In this document: in pieces, positions 1-8,977 of the stretch
How positions within the stretch are numbered: position 1 is the first letter of the stretch
Layout of the letters: the number at the start of each line of letters is the position of its first letter
Assembly: GCF_000621505.1 (NCBI RefSeq)
Contig: NZ_JHYD01000051.1
Coordinates: 1-38,939, forward strand
Source of the DNA: Ruminiclostridium cellobioparum DSM 1351 = ATCC 15832
GTDB taxonomy: Bacteria > Bacillota > Clostridia > Acetivibrionales > DSM-1351
Direction of reading: 5' to 3'
Length of the DNA stretch: 38,939 nt
Program-made: the position numbers and the translations under genes
The notes under the pieces: model-generated
What the model was told of the DNA's origin: nothing
The model's database searches: none
The model's input: only the letters and a program-made list of their open reading frames with translations

Positions 1-254
1 ACTACAAAATCAAATACGAACGCATTAGCAAAAGGAGGGGCAAAAAAAGAGCCATTATCGCTATCGCCAGAATGATACTCACCGCTGTTTACAACATGTT
101 TGTTACCGGTGAAGAATGGAATCCGAGCGATTTGTACAAAATTGATATGCCACAGGAAATCCTGGAAAAACAGAAGGAGAAAGCCATTAAACAGGCTATA
201 AAACTCCTTGTTTCCAATGGCGTAATTAAAACTCGCGATATTTCCCTGGCTTAA
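1..254 (+). mobile_element. IS110-family transposase, C-terminal part (cut by window edge)
   Basis: An open frame runs in from the left edge (first full codon at base 3) and stops at 254. No start codon belongs to it here; the ATG at 72 is internal. The visible ~83 residues match the C-terminal tail of IS110-type transposases (Transposase_20 region): a basic stretch ending KRAIIAIARMILTAVYNM, then EEWNPSDL, then a lysine-rich helix. Known of the family: these are DEDD transposases guided by a bridge RNA encoded in a non-coding end of the element, 5' in the IS110 group and 3' in the IS1111 group. The catalytic serine segment lies further upstream in the protein only in part, so activity cannot be judged. 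No terminal inverted repeats are expected, and I cannot place the exact right boundary. Confidence 0.82.
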
Positions 255-338
255 ACAATTATTATTAAATTTTCGAGGATCCATAAGGGTCTTAGTTAAG
301 TTTGCCCTTTTTACTGCTACGGATAGACTTTTTCACGC

Positions 339-397
339 TATGTTACATCAGCAAATTATAAAGTACGCAAGTACTTTTAATTACTATTTGTAACATA
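339..397. terminator. Nested hairpins between the IS110 gene and the convergent trhA gene
   Basis: Two inverted repeats are nested here. The outer one is TATGTTACA (339-347) with TGTAACATA (389-397). The inner one is AAAGTAC (360-366), a GCAA tetraloop, then GTACTTT (371-377). The genes on either side converge (stops at 254 and 430), so a bidirectional terminator is the simplest reading, although the U-tracts are short (TTTT on +, TTTATAATTT on -). It could instead belong to the non-coding right end of the IS110 element. Confidence 0.45.
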
Positions 398-429
398 AAA
401 ATCAATAAATCCGAAAGCTGAGCGTTAAA

Positions 430-1074
430 TTAATACATAAAGAAGCATATCCCTATGTAGTGCGTTAACACTCCCAGAAATACGAATATATGCCAGACCA
501 TATGATGGTATTTAAAGCCCTTCTTTGCATATATGGCGGCACCAACTGTATAGAAGATGCCTCCGCCTAGGATCAGCCAGAAAAGCACCGGATTAGCCTT
601 CTGAAAGAAGAGCGGCATGAAAATTACCAAACTCCAGCCCATAATCAGGTATATCATCAGGGATATTTTGGGTATGGACTTTTTTGAAATGGATTTATAT
701 AAAATACCGAACACAACCATTAACCACTGGATCGAAAGCAGGACTATTGCCTGCCAGCCTCCTATTACCGATGCGGCAATGGGTGTATATGTACCTGCGA
801 TTGCTATGTAGATGCAGATATGGTCCATTATCTGCATAACCCGTTTATGCGTTGTATCATGTTCCATGACGTGATAAAAGGTTGACATCAGGAACATTAG
901 AAAAATGCATATGCTGAATATTGTCACGCTGGCCACGTCCACAAGGGAACCTTTGGTATATGCGGTGATAATAACAAAAGGAAAAGCAGATAACACCAAT
1001 AGTGCCGGAATACCATGGGTTACCGCATTGGCAACCTCTTCTCCAAAGGTGAGTTTAACTGTTTTTTTAGGCAT
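430..1074 (-). CDS. trhA: Hemolysin III / TrhA family (PAQR-like) membrane protein
   Basis: A 214-residue, seven-helix membrane protein of the HlyIII/YqfA/PAQR superfamily. Visible family signatures are the N-terminal FGEEVANAVTHG (E12, N16, H20), the S-x-FYH motif after the second helix, HDTTHKRVMQIMDH followed by AGTYTPI, and a C-terminal MVWHIFVFLG with a further HY. The conserved His and Asp residues form the metal site in PAQR proteins. Bacterial members are linked to membrane-energetics or lipid homeostasis; the hemolysin name is historical. The start is set by a good site on the minus strand (AGGAGA, about 6 nt before the ATG). It is the only minus-strand gene in the window. A weak promoter candidate (-35 near 1136-1141, -10 TATAAA at 1113-1118, minus strand) precedes it. 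Confidence 0.9.
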   Translation of the reverse strand: MPKKTVKLTFGEEVANAVTHGIPALLVLSAFPFVIITAYTKGSLVDVASVTIFSICIFLMFLMSTFYHVMEHDTTHKRVMQIMDHICIYIAIAGTYTPIAASVIGGWQAIVLLSIQWLMVVFGILYKSISKKSIPKISLMIYLIMGWSLVIFMPLFFQKANPVLFWLILGGGIFYTVGAAIYAKKGFKYHHMVWHIFVFLGVLTHYIGICFFMY

Positions 1075-1574
1075 ATTACAATCTCCTAGGAATTATCATT
1101 ATTTTATAGTAATTTATAGTAATAAATTTAGCACTGTTGAACCTGAATTTCAATTATTTCTCTTCTGTATTTTAAAAGAGAATAAAAAAATAACAGAGTG
1201 GAAAATTAATACATATACAATTTGGTTTGAAATTAATCCGTTGTGTCAATTAGAGATTGACTCTCAACTTTGCAGCTAAAATATTATGTTGATTATACTG
1301 GTACACGAGTACAGCTTCATGGAATAAGATGCACGGTTAAAAACAACTTTCATAATTGTTTTGGGGGCATTCTTATTTCGTGAAGTTAGTGCGGAAGTTA
1401 CCAGTTGGTGTAAAAAAATAAAAATAGGTAAAGTAAATTTAAATTTATTGACACAATGCGTTAAATTCATTTGGAATAAATTGATAGATTCATTTGATTG
1501 CATTTCTGGAATAGAATATAATAATTATAACCAGGTAATAATTATAGTGTTAATTTATGTTCCAAGGAGATTAT
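1075..1574. other. Divergent AT-rich intergenic region
   Basis: About 500 bases separate the divergent trhA and acyl-CoA ligase genes. The region is very AT-rich and I see no credible gene. The short frames on both strands lack ribosome binding sites and resemble no family. It holds the two promoter candidates described for the flanking genes. A TTGACA hexamer at 1448-1453 has no good -10 partner. Confidence 0.5.
1494..1522 (+). promoter_or_regulatory. Sigma-A promoter for the acyl-CoA ligase gene
   Basis: TTGATT at 1494-1499 and TATAAT at 1517-1522 are separated by 17 bp. The start of transcription would fall near 1529, leaving a leader of about 45 nt before the ATG at 1575. Confidence 0.55.
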
Positions 1575-3404
1575 ATGAACAAAAAAGGAATTGTACTATC
1601 TGAGGCAGACGGCAGAAAAACCGTGACCGGACTGGGTTATTATGAAACTGAGACAGTAAGGGATTTCAAGCAGCTGGTTGAGAACAGTATTCAAAAGTTC
1701 GGAGATAAGGCTGCTTTTAAATTTAAGGCAGACGGAAAAATTAAAGTTAAATCCTACAGGGAATTTGGAGATGAAATAGATGCTCTCGGCACAGCCTTGC
1801 ACAGTCTGGGGCTTAAGGATAAAAGAATTGCGGTGATAGGTGAAAACAGGTATGAATGGGCTGTAAGCTTTTTCTCAATAGCAAACGGTACAGGTGTGGC
1901 TGTGCCACTGGACAAGCATCTGCCTGAGGTGGAAATTGAGAACCTCATCAGCAGGGGCAGGGTTGATGCCATCATCTACAGCAAACATTTTGATTCTGAA
2001 ATGCTGCAGCTTGCCAAAAGAGATACCGGCATTCAGCACTTTATATGCATGGATGAGCTGGAAGGCGGATATCCCTCAAACTTCCATAACCTTTCAAGGC
2101 TTGTGGAAAAAGGCAGGGAGCTGCTGAGAACTGGAGACAGGAGCTTTATCGACGCAGTGATCGACCCTGAGAAACTTTCACTTTTGCTCTTTACTTCAGG
2201 AACTACAAGTATGGCGAAGGGGGTAATGCTGAATCAGCGGAATGTCTGTTCAGATGTCAGTGCCGTCACATCAATAATCAAGGTATTCCCAAATGATGTG
2301 CACCTGTCGATCCTTCCGCTGCACCACACCTTTGAGCTATCGGCAGGTATGCTCTTTATGGTGAAAAACGGTGTCACTGTTGCCTATGCCGAAGGTATCA
2401 AGCATATAGCAAAGAATTTAAAGGAATTCGATGTCACTCTGCTTGTAGTGGTTCCTGCCATACTGGAGGCAATGTATAAAAAGCTTCAGGAGGGTTTGAA
2501 AAAGGCCGGTAAAGCCGGTACGGTTAAGACACTGGGCAGGGTTTCAAATGCTCTGTCGGCAGTGGGGATAGATATCAGAAGGAAGCTGTTCAAAAAAATC
2601 CTTGAGCAGATAGGTCCCGGTTTGAGGCTTGCCATATCGGGGGCCGCCCCTATTGACAGGGAAATAATACATGGCTTTGGAACCCTGGGATTAAAGGTTA
2701 TTCAGGGATACGGGCTGACCGAAACCTCGCCGGTGGTTGCTGCCAACAATGACTTTTACAATAAGGCAGGAACCATAGGGCAGCCTATGAAGGGGATTGA
2801 GATAGCAATAGACAATCCCGATGAAAGCGGTATGGGAGAAATCATCACAAGAGGCCCCAATGTAATGATGGGATACTACGAGGATGAGGCTGCCACAAGG
2901 GAAGCCATAGACCAACAGGGCTGGTTCCACACAGGAGATCTTGGTTTCATAGATGATGAAGGGTTTACAACCATTACAGGAAGAGCGAAATCAATGATTG
3001 TATTCACCAACGGAAAGAAAGCCTTCCCGGAAGAGTACGAAATGCTGCTGAATAATATTGAAGGCGTCAAGGAATCCTTTGCATGGGGAAATACCGCTCC
3101 TGACGGAGATATTCAGGTCTGCGCCAAAATTGTCATTGACGAGGCGGCTCTGGCCGAAAAGTGGGGCAGGAAACCCGGTGCCGAAGAAATAGCAGAAATG
3201 GTTCAAAGGGAGATCAAGACTCTCAATCAGGATATTCCCCAATATAAAATAATACGGTATTTTGTATTAAGCTATGAGGAGCTTATAAAGACCACAACCC
3301 TGAAAATAAAAAGGCCCGTTGAATACAAAAAGGTATCGGAACAACTGCTGAAGGCCGGTACCAATATGAGGAAAGCAAATGGGAAAGTCATGGAACAGAT
3401 TTAG
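1575..3404 (+). CDS. Long-chain acyl-CoA synthetase (AMP-forming ligase)
   Basis: 609 residues from the ATG at 1575, which has AAGGAGA at 1564-1570; the in-frame ATG at 1557 lies before that site and is not used. ANL-superfamily motifs appear in order: the phosphate-binding loop TSGTTSMAKG (~206-215; unusual S and A where most members have G and P), YGLTETSP (~379), GWFHTGDLG (~449), GRAKSMIVFTNG (A8 hinge, ~465) and a C-terminal IKTTTLKIKRP holding the lysine that catalyses adenylation. The length and overall layout match FadD-type fatty acid-CoA ligases, which activate fatty acids via an acyl-AMP at the cytoplasmic membrane face. The gene is monocistronic, between its own promoter and a strong terminator. 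Substrate chain length cannot be read from sequence. Confidence 0.9.
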   Translation: MNKKGIVLSEADGRKTVTGLGYYETETVRDFKQLVENSIQKFGDKAAFKFKADGKIKVKSYREFGDEIDALGTALHSLGLKDKRIAVIGENRYEWAVSFFSIANGTGVAVPLDKHLPEVEIENLISRGRVDAIIYSKHFDSEMLQLAKRDTGIQHFICMDELEGGYPSNFHNLSRLVEKGRELLRTGDRSFIDAVIDPEKLSLLLFTSGTTSMAKGVMLNQRNVCSDVSAVTSIIKVFPNDVHLSILPLHHTFELSAGMLFMVKNGVTVAYAEGIKHIAKNLKEFDVTLLVVVPAILEAMYKKLQEGLKKAGKAGTVKTLGRVSNALSAVGIDIRRKLFKKILEQIGPGLRLAISGAAPIDREIIHGFGTLGLKVIQGYGLTETSPVVAANNDFYNKAGTIGQPMKGIEIAIDNPDESGMGEIITRGPNVMMGYYEDEAATREAIDQQGWFHTGDLGFIDDEGFTTITGRAKSMIVFTNGKKAFPEEYEMLLNNIEGVKESFAWGNTAPDGDIQVCAKIVIDEAALAEKWGRKPGAEEIAEMVQREIKTLNQDIPQYKIIRYFVLSYEELIKTTTLKIKRPVEYKKVSEQLLKAGTNMRKANGKVMEQI

Positions 3405-3440
3405 AACAGATTTAGTATTGCTTATTGCTTACCATTCAAA

Positions 3441-3470
3441 CCACCTGTCATTCAACAGGTGGGATTTTTT
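3441..3470 (+). terminator. Intrinsic terminator after the acyl-CoA ligase gene
   Basis: CCACCTGT (3441-3448) pairs perfectly with ACAGGTGG (3455-3462) around a 6-nt loop and is followed by GATTTTTT. Confidence 0.85.
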
Positions 3471-3620
3471 ATTATATGGGAAATTATAAATTTTTTCGAC
3501 TTTGTTCTGTCGGGACAAAAGAAAGAAGCAGATAGCATTTTAAGCTTTGGTGTAGTATAATCACGTGAGGTAAATATTTTAATTGTAAAACATATAAATC
3601 AAATTCTATTTGGGGGTACA

Positions 3621-4982
3621 ATGAAAAAAGCAGTATTTGGAGATAAAACTTTTTATTATAAACTGATTACTCTGGCAATACCTGTTATAATGCAAAACCT
3701 GATCACCTCCTCACTTGCCATGGTGGACAGCGTTATGGTGGGAAAGCTGGGAAACGAGCCTGTGGCGGCAGTGGGCATAGCCAACCAGTACGGCCTGCTG
3801 GTATTTCTCATATACGCGGCTGTTCACAGCGGAGCGGGTATTTTCATAGCACAGTTCTGGGGCAAAAAGGATCATGAAAACATAGGCAGGGTGGTTAATG
3901 TGGGCGCAGCTCTGGCAGCGGGTGTTTCATTGATATTTTCCTTTGCAGGCATACTTTTTCCTGCCCGGATAGTGGGTATTTTTAATACAAACCCGTTGGT
4001 TATCGAGCTGGGCTCGGATTTCTTAAGAATTTTCAGCTTCAGTTTTGTTTTTGCCTCTGTCAGTTTTGGCATAAGCGTAAATTTGCGAAGCATAGGCAAG
4101 TCAGCCATGCCTATGGTGATCAGCGGAATAGCACTGGGAATAAACACACTGCTCAATGTTGTCTTAATTTTCGGTATGTGGGGCTTTCCCGCCATGGGGG
4201 TCAAGGGTTCGGCAACCGCAACACTGATATCGAGAATGATTGAGATGGGGATTTTTTTGGTTGTAAGCTGGAGATATTATGATATGCTGCGTATAAGAAT
4301 AAAGGTGTTGAGGACGGTCACTTCCGAACTGTTTAAACGTGTAATAGCAACCATGATCCCTGTAATACTCAATGAAATATGCTGGGGACTGGGTTTTGCG
4401 GTATATTCTGTGGCGTATGGAAGGATCAGTACCGAGGCCTTTGCCGCAGTTCAGATAACAAATAACATAACAAATCTGTTTTTGGTGGCAGGCTTTGGAA
4501 TGGCAAGTGCTTCTGCCATAATGGTGGGACATGTTATAGGCGCGGGAGAAGAGCACAAGGCAAAAGAGTATGCCTGGAAGTTTGTCAGGCTTTGCCTGCT
4601 GGGAGGAGTCGTGCTGGGAGCTGCGCTGTATTTTATCGCACCTGCGGTGGCAAACCTGTTCGAGGTTACGGCCGATGTATTGAGAACGGCAATAATAATA
4701 CTCAATATCAATGCCTTTATTATCCCCATACGTCTGACGAATATAGTATCAATTGTGGGAATATTAAGAGGCGGCGGGGACGCAGGCTTTGCATTTAAGG
4801 CAGAAGGCCTGACCATGTGGCTTATAGGGGTTCCCCTGGCTTTTATCGGGGCGTTTGTCCTGAAACTGGACGTCCAGTGGGTGGTACTGCTGGTAATGGC
4901 GGAGGAGCTGGCCAAGATGGCTGCCTCCGTAATAAGGCTTAAATCAGACAAATGGATAAAAAATGTAGTAATAGAGGTATAA
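3621..4982 (+). CDS. MATE family multidrug/sodium antiporter
   Basis: 453 residues, about 12 hydrophobic helices in two similar halves. The first helix carries the family start LAIPVIMQNLITSSLAMVDSVMVGKLG, here read in pieces (LAIPVIMQ, then MVDSVMVG), and a second copy of the pattern starts near residue 240 (RVIATMIPVILNE). The GRISTEAFAAVQIT and GGGDAGFAF segments are typical of NorM-like clostridial MATE proteins. These proteins export cationic drugs or metabolites in exchange for sodium or protons at the cytoplasmic membrane. The start at 3621 follows a G-rich but weak ribosome site (GGGGG). A TATAAT lies at 3556-3561 without a clear -35. The substrate is unknown. Confidence 0.9.
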   Translation: MKKAVFGDKTFYYKLITLAIPVIMQNLITSSLAMVDSVMVGKLGNEPVAAVGIANQYGLLVFLIYAAVHSGAGIFIAQFWGKKDHENIGRVVNVGAALAAGVSLIFSFAGILFPARIVGIFNTNPLVIELGSDFLRIFSFSFVFASVSFGISVNLRSIGKSAMPMVISGIALGINTLLNVVLIFGMWGFPAMGVKGSATATLISRMIEMGIFLVVSWRYYDMLRIRIKVLRTVTSELFKRVIATMIPVILNEICWGLGFAVYSVAYGRISTEAFAAVQITNNITNLFLVAGFGMASASAIMVGHVIGAGEEHKAKEYAWKFVRLCLLGGVVLGAALYFIAPAVANLFEVTADVLRTAIIILNINAFIIPIRLTNIVSIVGILRGGGDAGFAFKAEGLTMWLIGVPLAFIGAFVLKLDVQWVVLLVMAEELAKMAASVIRLKSDKWIKNVVIEV

Positions 4983-5035
4983 TTATATTAATTCAATAAT
5001 AGTGCAATAAATAATAGTGCAATAGGAGATTAAAT

Positions 5036-5686
5036 ATGATAGTTAAAAAGGCAGAACATGTGATAACGGCTGTAAAGCCGAACCAATACCCGTCTACCGG
5101 CTATCCCGAAATAGCTTTTGTAGGCAGATCAAATGTAGGGAAATCATCAATCATAAATACCCTGGTGAACAGGAAAAGTCTTGCGCGTGTTGGCGGAACA
5201 CCGGGAAAAACCAGACAGATTAACTTTTATAATATAAACGATACTTTTTATCTGGTGGATTTGCCCGGGTACGGTTTTGCCAATGTTTCAAAGGAAATGA
5301 AAGCCTCATGGGAGAACATAATAGAAACATATTTGTACTCAAGGAAGGAGAACAATCTTAAACTGATAGTACTTCTTGTGGATATCAGGCATTCCCCAAG
5401 CAAGGATGATATTACCATGAATCAGTGGATCAGAGGCTTTGGACTGAATACTTTGGTAATTGCCACCAAGGCCGACAAAATATCCAGATCGCAAATTAAT
5501 TTGAGAGTCAGTGATATAAAGAAAGTATTGCAGTTGAGCAGTACCGACAAGGTAATCCCCTTCTCCTCCGAAAAGCGTATTGGAATTGAAGCGGTATGGA
5601 GCGAAATAGATGAAAAGCTGAGGAAAGTACTGGAGGACAGCCTGAAGCTGAACGATGGGTCTGCTGGAACTGAGATGGACGAATAG
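5036..5686 (+). CDS. ysxC: Ribosome biogenesis GTPase YsxC/EngB (YihA)
   Basis: 216 residues, the normal length for this family. Visible GTPase motifs: G1 GRSNVGKSS (30-38), the G2/switch I threonine in GGTPGKTRQ, G3 DLPGYG, and G4 TKAD (the family's variant of NKxD). FANVSKEMKASW after G3 and RHSPSKDD are hallmarks of YsxC/EngB. It binds GTP and is needed for assembly of the large ribosomal subunit in Gram-positive bacteria. AGGAG lies about 8 nt before the ATG. It is 53 nt downstream of the MATE gene and 18 nt upstream of the DUF445 gene, so co-transcription with the latter is likely. In many Firmicutes it follows lon; here it does not. Confidence 0.95.
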   Translation: MIVKKAEHVITAVKPNQYPSTGYPEIAFVGRSNVGKSSIINTLVNRKSLARVGGTPGKTRQINFYNINDTFYLVDLPGYGFANVSKEMKASWENIIETYLYSRKENNLKLIVLLVDIRHSPSKDDITMNQWIRGFGLNTLVIATKADKISRSQINLRVSDIKKVLQLSSTDKVIPFSSEKRIGIEAVWSEIDEKLRKVLEDSLKLNDGSAGTEMDE

Positions 5687-5704
5687 TTTTTTGGAGCTGT
5701 GAAT

Positions 5705-6961
5705 ATGGAAAAATACAATTATAAAAATGAAGAAATAAAACTTAGAAAAAAGCTTAGAAATATGAGAATTATTTCGACTTCACTGCTGGGATTTATGACA
5801 GTTACTTTTCTGGTAATGAAACGGTATGAGGACAGGGGGCTTTTGTTCTCTTCCATTACTGCTTTTGCAGAGGCATCAATGGTTGGAGCCCTGGCCGACT
5901 GGTTTGCGGTGGTTGCTCTTTTCCGGCATCCACTTGGTTTAAGGATAATACCCCACACCGCCATCATTCAGAATAATAAACAGAGAATTGCAAAGGCGTT
6001 ATCCAATTTTGTAGTTTCAAATTTTTTTACTTCCGAGCTTATCAGGTCCAAACTTGATAAAGTTGGATTATCTTCAAAGGTATCGGAATATATTACTTCC
6101 AACAGGGAAAAATTATCCCGGGGGATAGCGGCCAGGCTTCCCGGTATTATCAACCCGGTTGTGGATGACTCGAAACTAAAGCTGTACCTGACCGCCACGA
6201 TCAACAAAAAGGTGGAGGAAATCAGGCTATACCCTGCTCTGGCTGGAATTATAGGCCCGGTTACCGAAGGAGGCTATCACAAGCCGTTGGTCAAGGCACT
6301 GCTCAATGCTACATATAAATATATCGAGGACAATAAGGAAAAAACACTGCTTGTGCTGGGCGGAATTAACAAGACACTTGCCATGCCTATCATAGGAGAT
6401 ATCATATACAAAAAGATACTTGACTATCTGGTGGAACAAATTGATGCGCTTGACAACGACGAGGAGGCCGCCATAAACAAGCTCATTAATTCCGCACTTC
6501 CAAAGCTGCTGGAGGATATGCGCAGTGATGAGGAACTGATAGAAAAAGGGGAACAGCTGAAAACCCGGCTGATTGAGTCACCGGCTTTCAGCAATCTGCT
6601 TGAGAGAACAGTTGAGGTTTTGTCCGAGCTTAAAAATTCGTTTTTGCAGGATGAGGAGAGGTTGGTTAAAAAAGTCGGCACTGTGTTGGATATGGCCGTT
6701 AACGGCATAGAGTCAAATCCCGGCCTGAGAGAAAACATCAATACCGCTGTCATAGAGCTGGCAGGAGGAATGGTAGAGCTTTATGGCGATAAGGTGGGGT
6801 CACTCATATATGATACCATGGACAGCTGGGAAACCAGGGATATGGTTGATAAACTTGAGGTTCAGGTGGGTGCAGACCTCCAGTATATAAGAATAAACGG
6901 AACGGTTATAGGTGGCCTGGCAGGTCTGGCCATCCATCTGCTGACACGGTTTTTGTACTGA
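5705..6961 (+). CDS. DUF445 family membrane-anchored protein
   Basis: 418 residues from the ATG at 5705, which has TTGGAG (5691-5696) at good spacing; the GTG at 5699 is too close to that site. The N-terminal block contains a hydrophobic helix (LLGFMTVTFLVM), then the family signature AEASMVGALADWFAVVALFRHPLG and IPHTAIIQNNKQRIA. A long helical, charged middle follows, and a C-terminal membrane helix ends the protein (TVIGGLAGLAIHLLTRFLY). This is the DUF445/YheB-like layout: two membrane anchors around a large helical domain. No biochemical function is established for the family. The 18-nt gap from ysxC suggests one transcript. Confidence 0.88.
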   Translation: MEKYNYKNEEIKLRKKLRNMRIISTSLLGFMTVTFLVMKRYEDRGLLFSSITAFAEASMVGALADWFAVVALFRHPLGLRIIPHTAIIQNNKQRIAKALSNFVVSNFFTSELIRSKLDKVGLSSKVSEYITSNREKLSRGIAARLPGIINPVVDDSKLKLYLTATINKKVEEIRLYPALAGIIGPVTEGGYHKPLVKALLNATYKYIEDNKEKTLLVLGGINKTLAMPIIGDIIYKKILDYLVEQIDALDNDEEAAINKLINSALPKLLEDMRSDEELIEKGEQLKTRLIESPAFSNLLERTVEVLSELKNSFLQDEERLVKKVGTVLDMAVNGIESNPGLRENINTAVIELAGGMVELYGDKVGSLIYDTMDSWETRDMVDKLEVQVGADLQYIRINGTVIGGLAGLAIHLLTRFLY

Positions 6962-7041
6962 TGGGGTATCTATCCGATACATGTGCGGGGTTATAAAAAT
7001 AAATTTCCTTGTGATATAACAAAGGAGGGACAGGAGGAGCG

Positions 7042-7899
7042 ATGGACAGATTTAAAACAACCAAAAAGGTTGCAGTGCTGGGCATTGCGGCAAATATATT
7101 CCTGCTTTCGATCAAGCTGGCTGCCGGTTTTCTGAGCAGGAGCCAGGCTATGATAGCAGATGGCTTCAACAGTGCGGGAGATGTTTTTGCGTCGGTTATG
7201 ACTCTGGTCGGGAACAGTATTGCAAGCAGGCCGGAAGACAATGACCATCCCTATGGGCATGGCAAGGCCGAATATATTTTTTCCATGATAATAAGCCTGT
7301 CCCTGATGTTCATATCCATTACCATATTCAGAAGTGCCCTGTCTTCAATAATCAATAAAGCCGCTTTTGAAACCTCGTGGTTTCTTATTACTGTGGCCAT
7401 TGTTACCATAGCAGTGAAACTCTCGCTTTTTCTTTATACAAACCGTGTGGGGAAGGTGCTGGACAATTTATTGGTGCTGGCAAACTCCGAAGACCACAGA
7501 AATGATGTGTTTGTAACAACGGGAACACTGCTTGGCATCTTAATGGGGTATTTCGGCTTTAACTGGGTGGATGGTGCTGTGGGTATAGGCATCTCTGTCT
7601 GGATTTTTTATACCGGTATAAAAATATTCATCAGTTCCTTCAAGGTTTTAATGGATACCGACATTGACCCTGCTTTTAAAGCAAATACCTATGCGCTTGT
7701 GAAAGGGATCAGCGGTGTGGATCACATCGACAGTATAAATGCAAAGCCTGTAGGCGCAGGTTATATATTGCTTATAAAGGTATCTGTAGACGGTGAAATG
7801 TCTGTAAACGAAAGTCACAAAATCGCCTCCGAGATCAAATTCAGGGTCAAGGATATCAAAGGTGTCAAGGACGCGGTAGTTCATATCAATCCCTGCTGA
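7042..7899 (+). CDS. Cation diffusion facilitator (CDF) transporter, MntE-like metal site
   Basis: 285 residues, six hydrophobic helices and a short C-terminal cytosolic domain, as in CDF exporters. Helix 2 carries ADGFNSAGDV, followed by the family motif HPYGHGKAE; helix 5 begins DHRNDVFVTTGT. The transport-site residues are therefore N43 and D47 (helix 2) and D151 and D155 (helix 5), an N-D-D-D set. From published work on streptococcal CDFs, N-D-D-D accompanies manganese export (MntE) while H-D-H-D accompanies zinc export (CzcD). I infer Mn(II), or possibly Fe(II), efflux. AGGAGG lies just upstream of the ATG. It is 80 nt after the DUF445 gene. Confidence 0.9.
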   Translation: MDRFKTTKKVAVLGIAANIFLLSIKLAAGFLSRSQAMIADGFNSAGDVFASVMTLVGNSIASRPEDNDHPYGHGKAEYIFSMIISLSLMFISITIFRSALSSIINKAAFETSWFLITVAIVTIAVKLSLFLYTNRVGKVLDNLLVLANSEDHRNDVFVTTGTLLGILMGYFGFNWVDGAVGIGISVWIFYTGIKIFISSFKVLMDTDIDPAFKANTYALVKGISGVDHIDSINAKPVGAGYILLIKVSVDGEMSVNESHKIASEIKFRVKDIKGVKDAVVHINPC

Positions 7900-8096
7900 T
7901 ATCACCTTTTTTGAATGATACTGCATCACAGGTTCTTATATCGTAGCTGATATTATGTTAAATATGGAAAATAAAATTTTATTGTTTAACTTCCTTGAGC
8001 AGGGGGTACATATATAAACGTTGCCGGAACGGCATTAGGAAGCTTAAGCTTAATTTAAATTTTAAATAATATTTACTTAATGGAGGATTTGTGACT

Positions 8097-8642
8097 ATGA
8101 AGAAATTTGTCTGTTCAGTTTGTGGTTATGTTCATACAGGAGATGCGGCACCGGACAACTGTCCGCAGTGTAAGGCCCCAAAGGAAAAGTTCGTTGAGCA
8201 AACAGAAACTTCCGCAGCATGGGCTGATGAGCACAGAATAGGTGTTGCTGCCGGAGTGGATGCTGAAATTCTGGAAGGCTTGAGAGCCAACTTTATGGGT
8301 GAATGTACTGAAGTGGGCATGTATCTTGCCATGGCAAGACAGGCCGAGCGCGAAGGTTATCCCGAAATCGGCGCATTCTACAAACTGGCTGCCTGGGAAG
8401 AGGCTGAACATGCTGCGAAATTTGCCGAATTGCTGGGTGAAGTGGTTCACGCCGATACAAAAAAGAATCTTCAGCTCAGAGCTGAAGCTGAAGCCGGGGC
8501 TTGCAAAGGCAAAAAGGATCTTGCTGTAAGAGCAAAACAGTTGAATCTGGATGCCATACATGATACAGTTCACGAAATGTGCAAGGACGAAGCGAGACAC
8601 GGCGCAGGGTTTAAGGGACTTTTAGAAAGATATTTCAAGTAA
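8097..8642 (+). CDS. Reverse rubrerythrin (rubredoxin domain first)
   Basis: 181 residues from the ATG at 8097 (GGAGG at 8082-8086; the GTG at 8091 is possible but too close). The rubredoxin-like iron site is N-terminal: CSVCGY (C6, C9) and CPQCKAP (C22, C25). It is followed by a four-helix ferritin-like domain with carboxylate/His ligands in [20 protein letters not shown] and CKDEARHG. In ordinary rubrerythrin the order is the opposite. The reversed form is known from clostridia, where it acts with NADH-linked electron donors as a cytosolic peroxidase and is induced by oxygen or peroxide. No PerR-like box is obvious upstream, but the 190-nt leader is long enough to hide one. Confidence 0.93.
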   Translation: MKKFVCSVCGYVHTGDAAPDNCPQCKAPKEKFVEQTETSAAWADEHRIGVAAGVDAEILEGLRANFMGECTEVGMYLAMARQAEREGYPEIGAFYKLAAWEEAEHAAKFAELLGEVVHADTKKNLQLRAEAEAGACKGKKDLAVRAKQLNLDAIHDTVHEMCKDEARHGAGFKGLLERYFK

Positions 8643-8668
8643 AAAATTAATACAAAATGATTTAATAA

Positions 8669-8755
8669 AATACAATTCTCAATTTCAGGGAAGCGTTGAA
8701 TATTAAGGCTTGAAGCCGAGGTTCACGAAACTGATATTGGGGGTTGTATTTTTTT
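8669..8755 (+). terminator. Long multi-helix terminator or structured 3' RNA after reverse rubrerythrin
   Basis: Bases 8669-8688 pair with 8731-8750 over 20 positions with one U-U mismatch and three G-U pairs. Inside is a second helix (CGTTGAA 8694-8700 with TTCACG 8722-8727, one bulge) and a third, GGCT (8707-8710) with AGCC (8714-8717). A T7 run follows (8749-8755). It ends like an intrinsic terminator but is far longer than the others in this window. Confidence 0.65.
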
Positions 8756-8977
8756 ATTATATTATACCCTCTATTGACATTTAAAAGTTAAGGAAAACTT
8801 AAATATGCCGTAAGAAAGACATATTTAAATAGTTATTGTCAATTTTGGATTGGTTTATATTTTTACGGTGTAAAATAAAATTACTACTTAATTAATTTGC
8901 TTTTTAAAGTAATATCCCATAATTTTCAAATTCGCTAAAAAAAATAAATAACTTCTATATTAATTTTTCAAATATTT

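Noticed and set aside
905-1279. 124-codon open frame on the plus strand
   Set aside because: Mostly antisense to trhA, lacks a ribosome site, and its tail is untidy intergenic sequence.
1448-1477. TTGACA-led promoter
   Set aside because: No acceptable -10 lies 16-18 bp downstream; the TTGATT/TATAAT pair at 1494-1522 is better.
4164-4951. Two long minus-strand frames
   Set aside because: Antisense to the MATE gene, without start signals or recognisable protein features.
8115-8600. 161-codon open frame on the minus strand
   Set aside because: Antisense to the clear reverse rubrerythrin gene; composition is that of a shadow frame.
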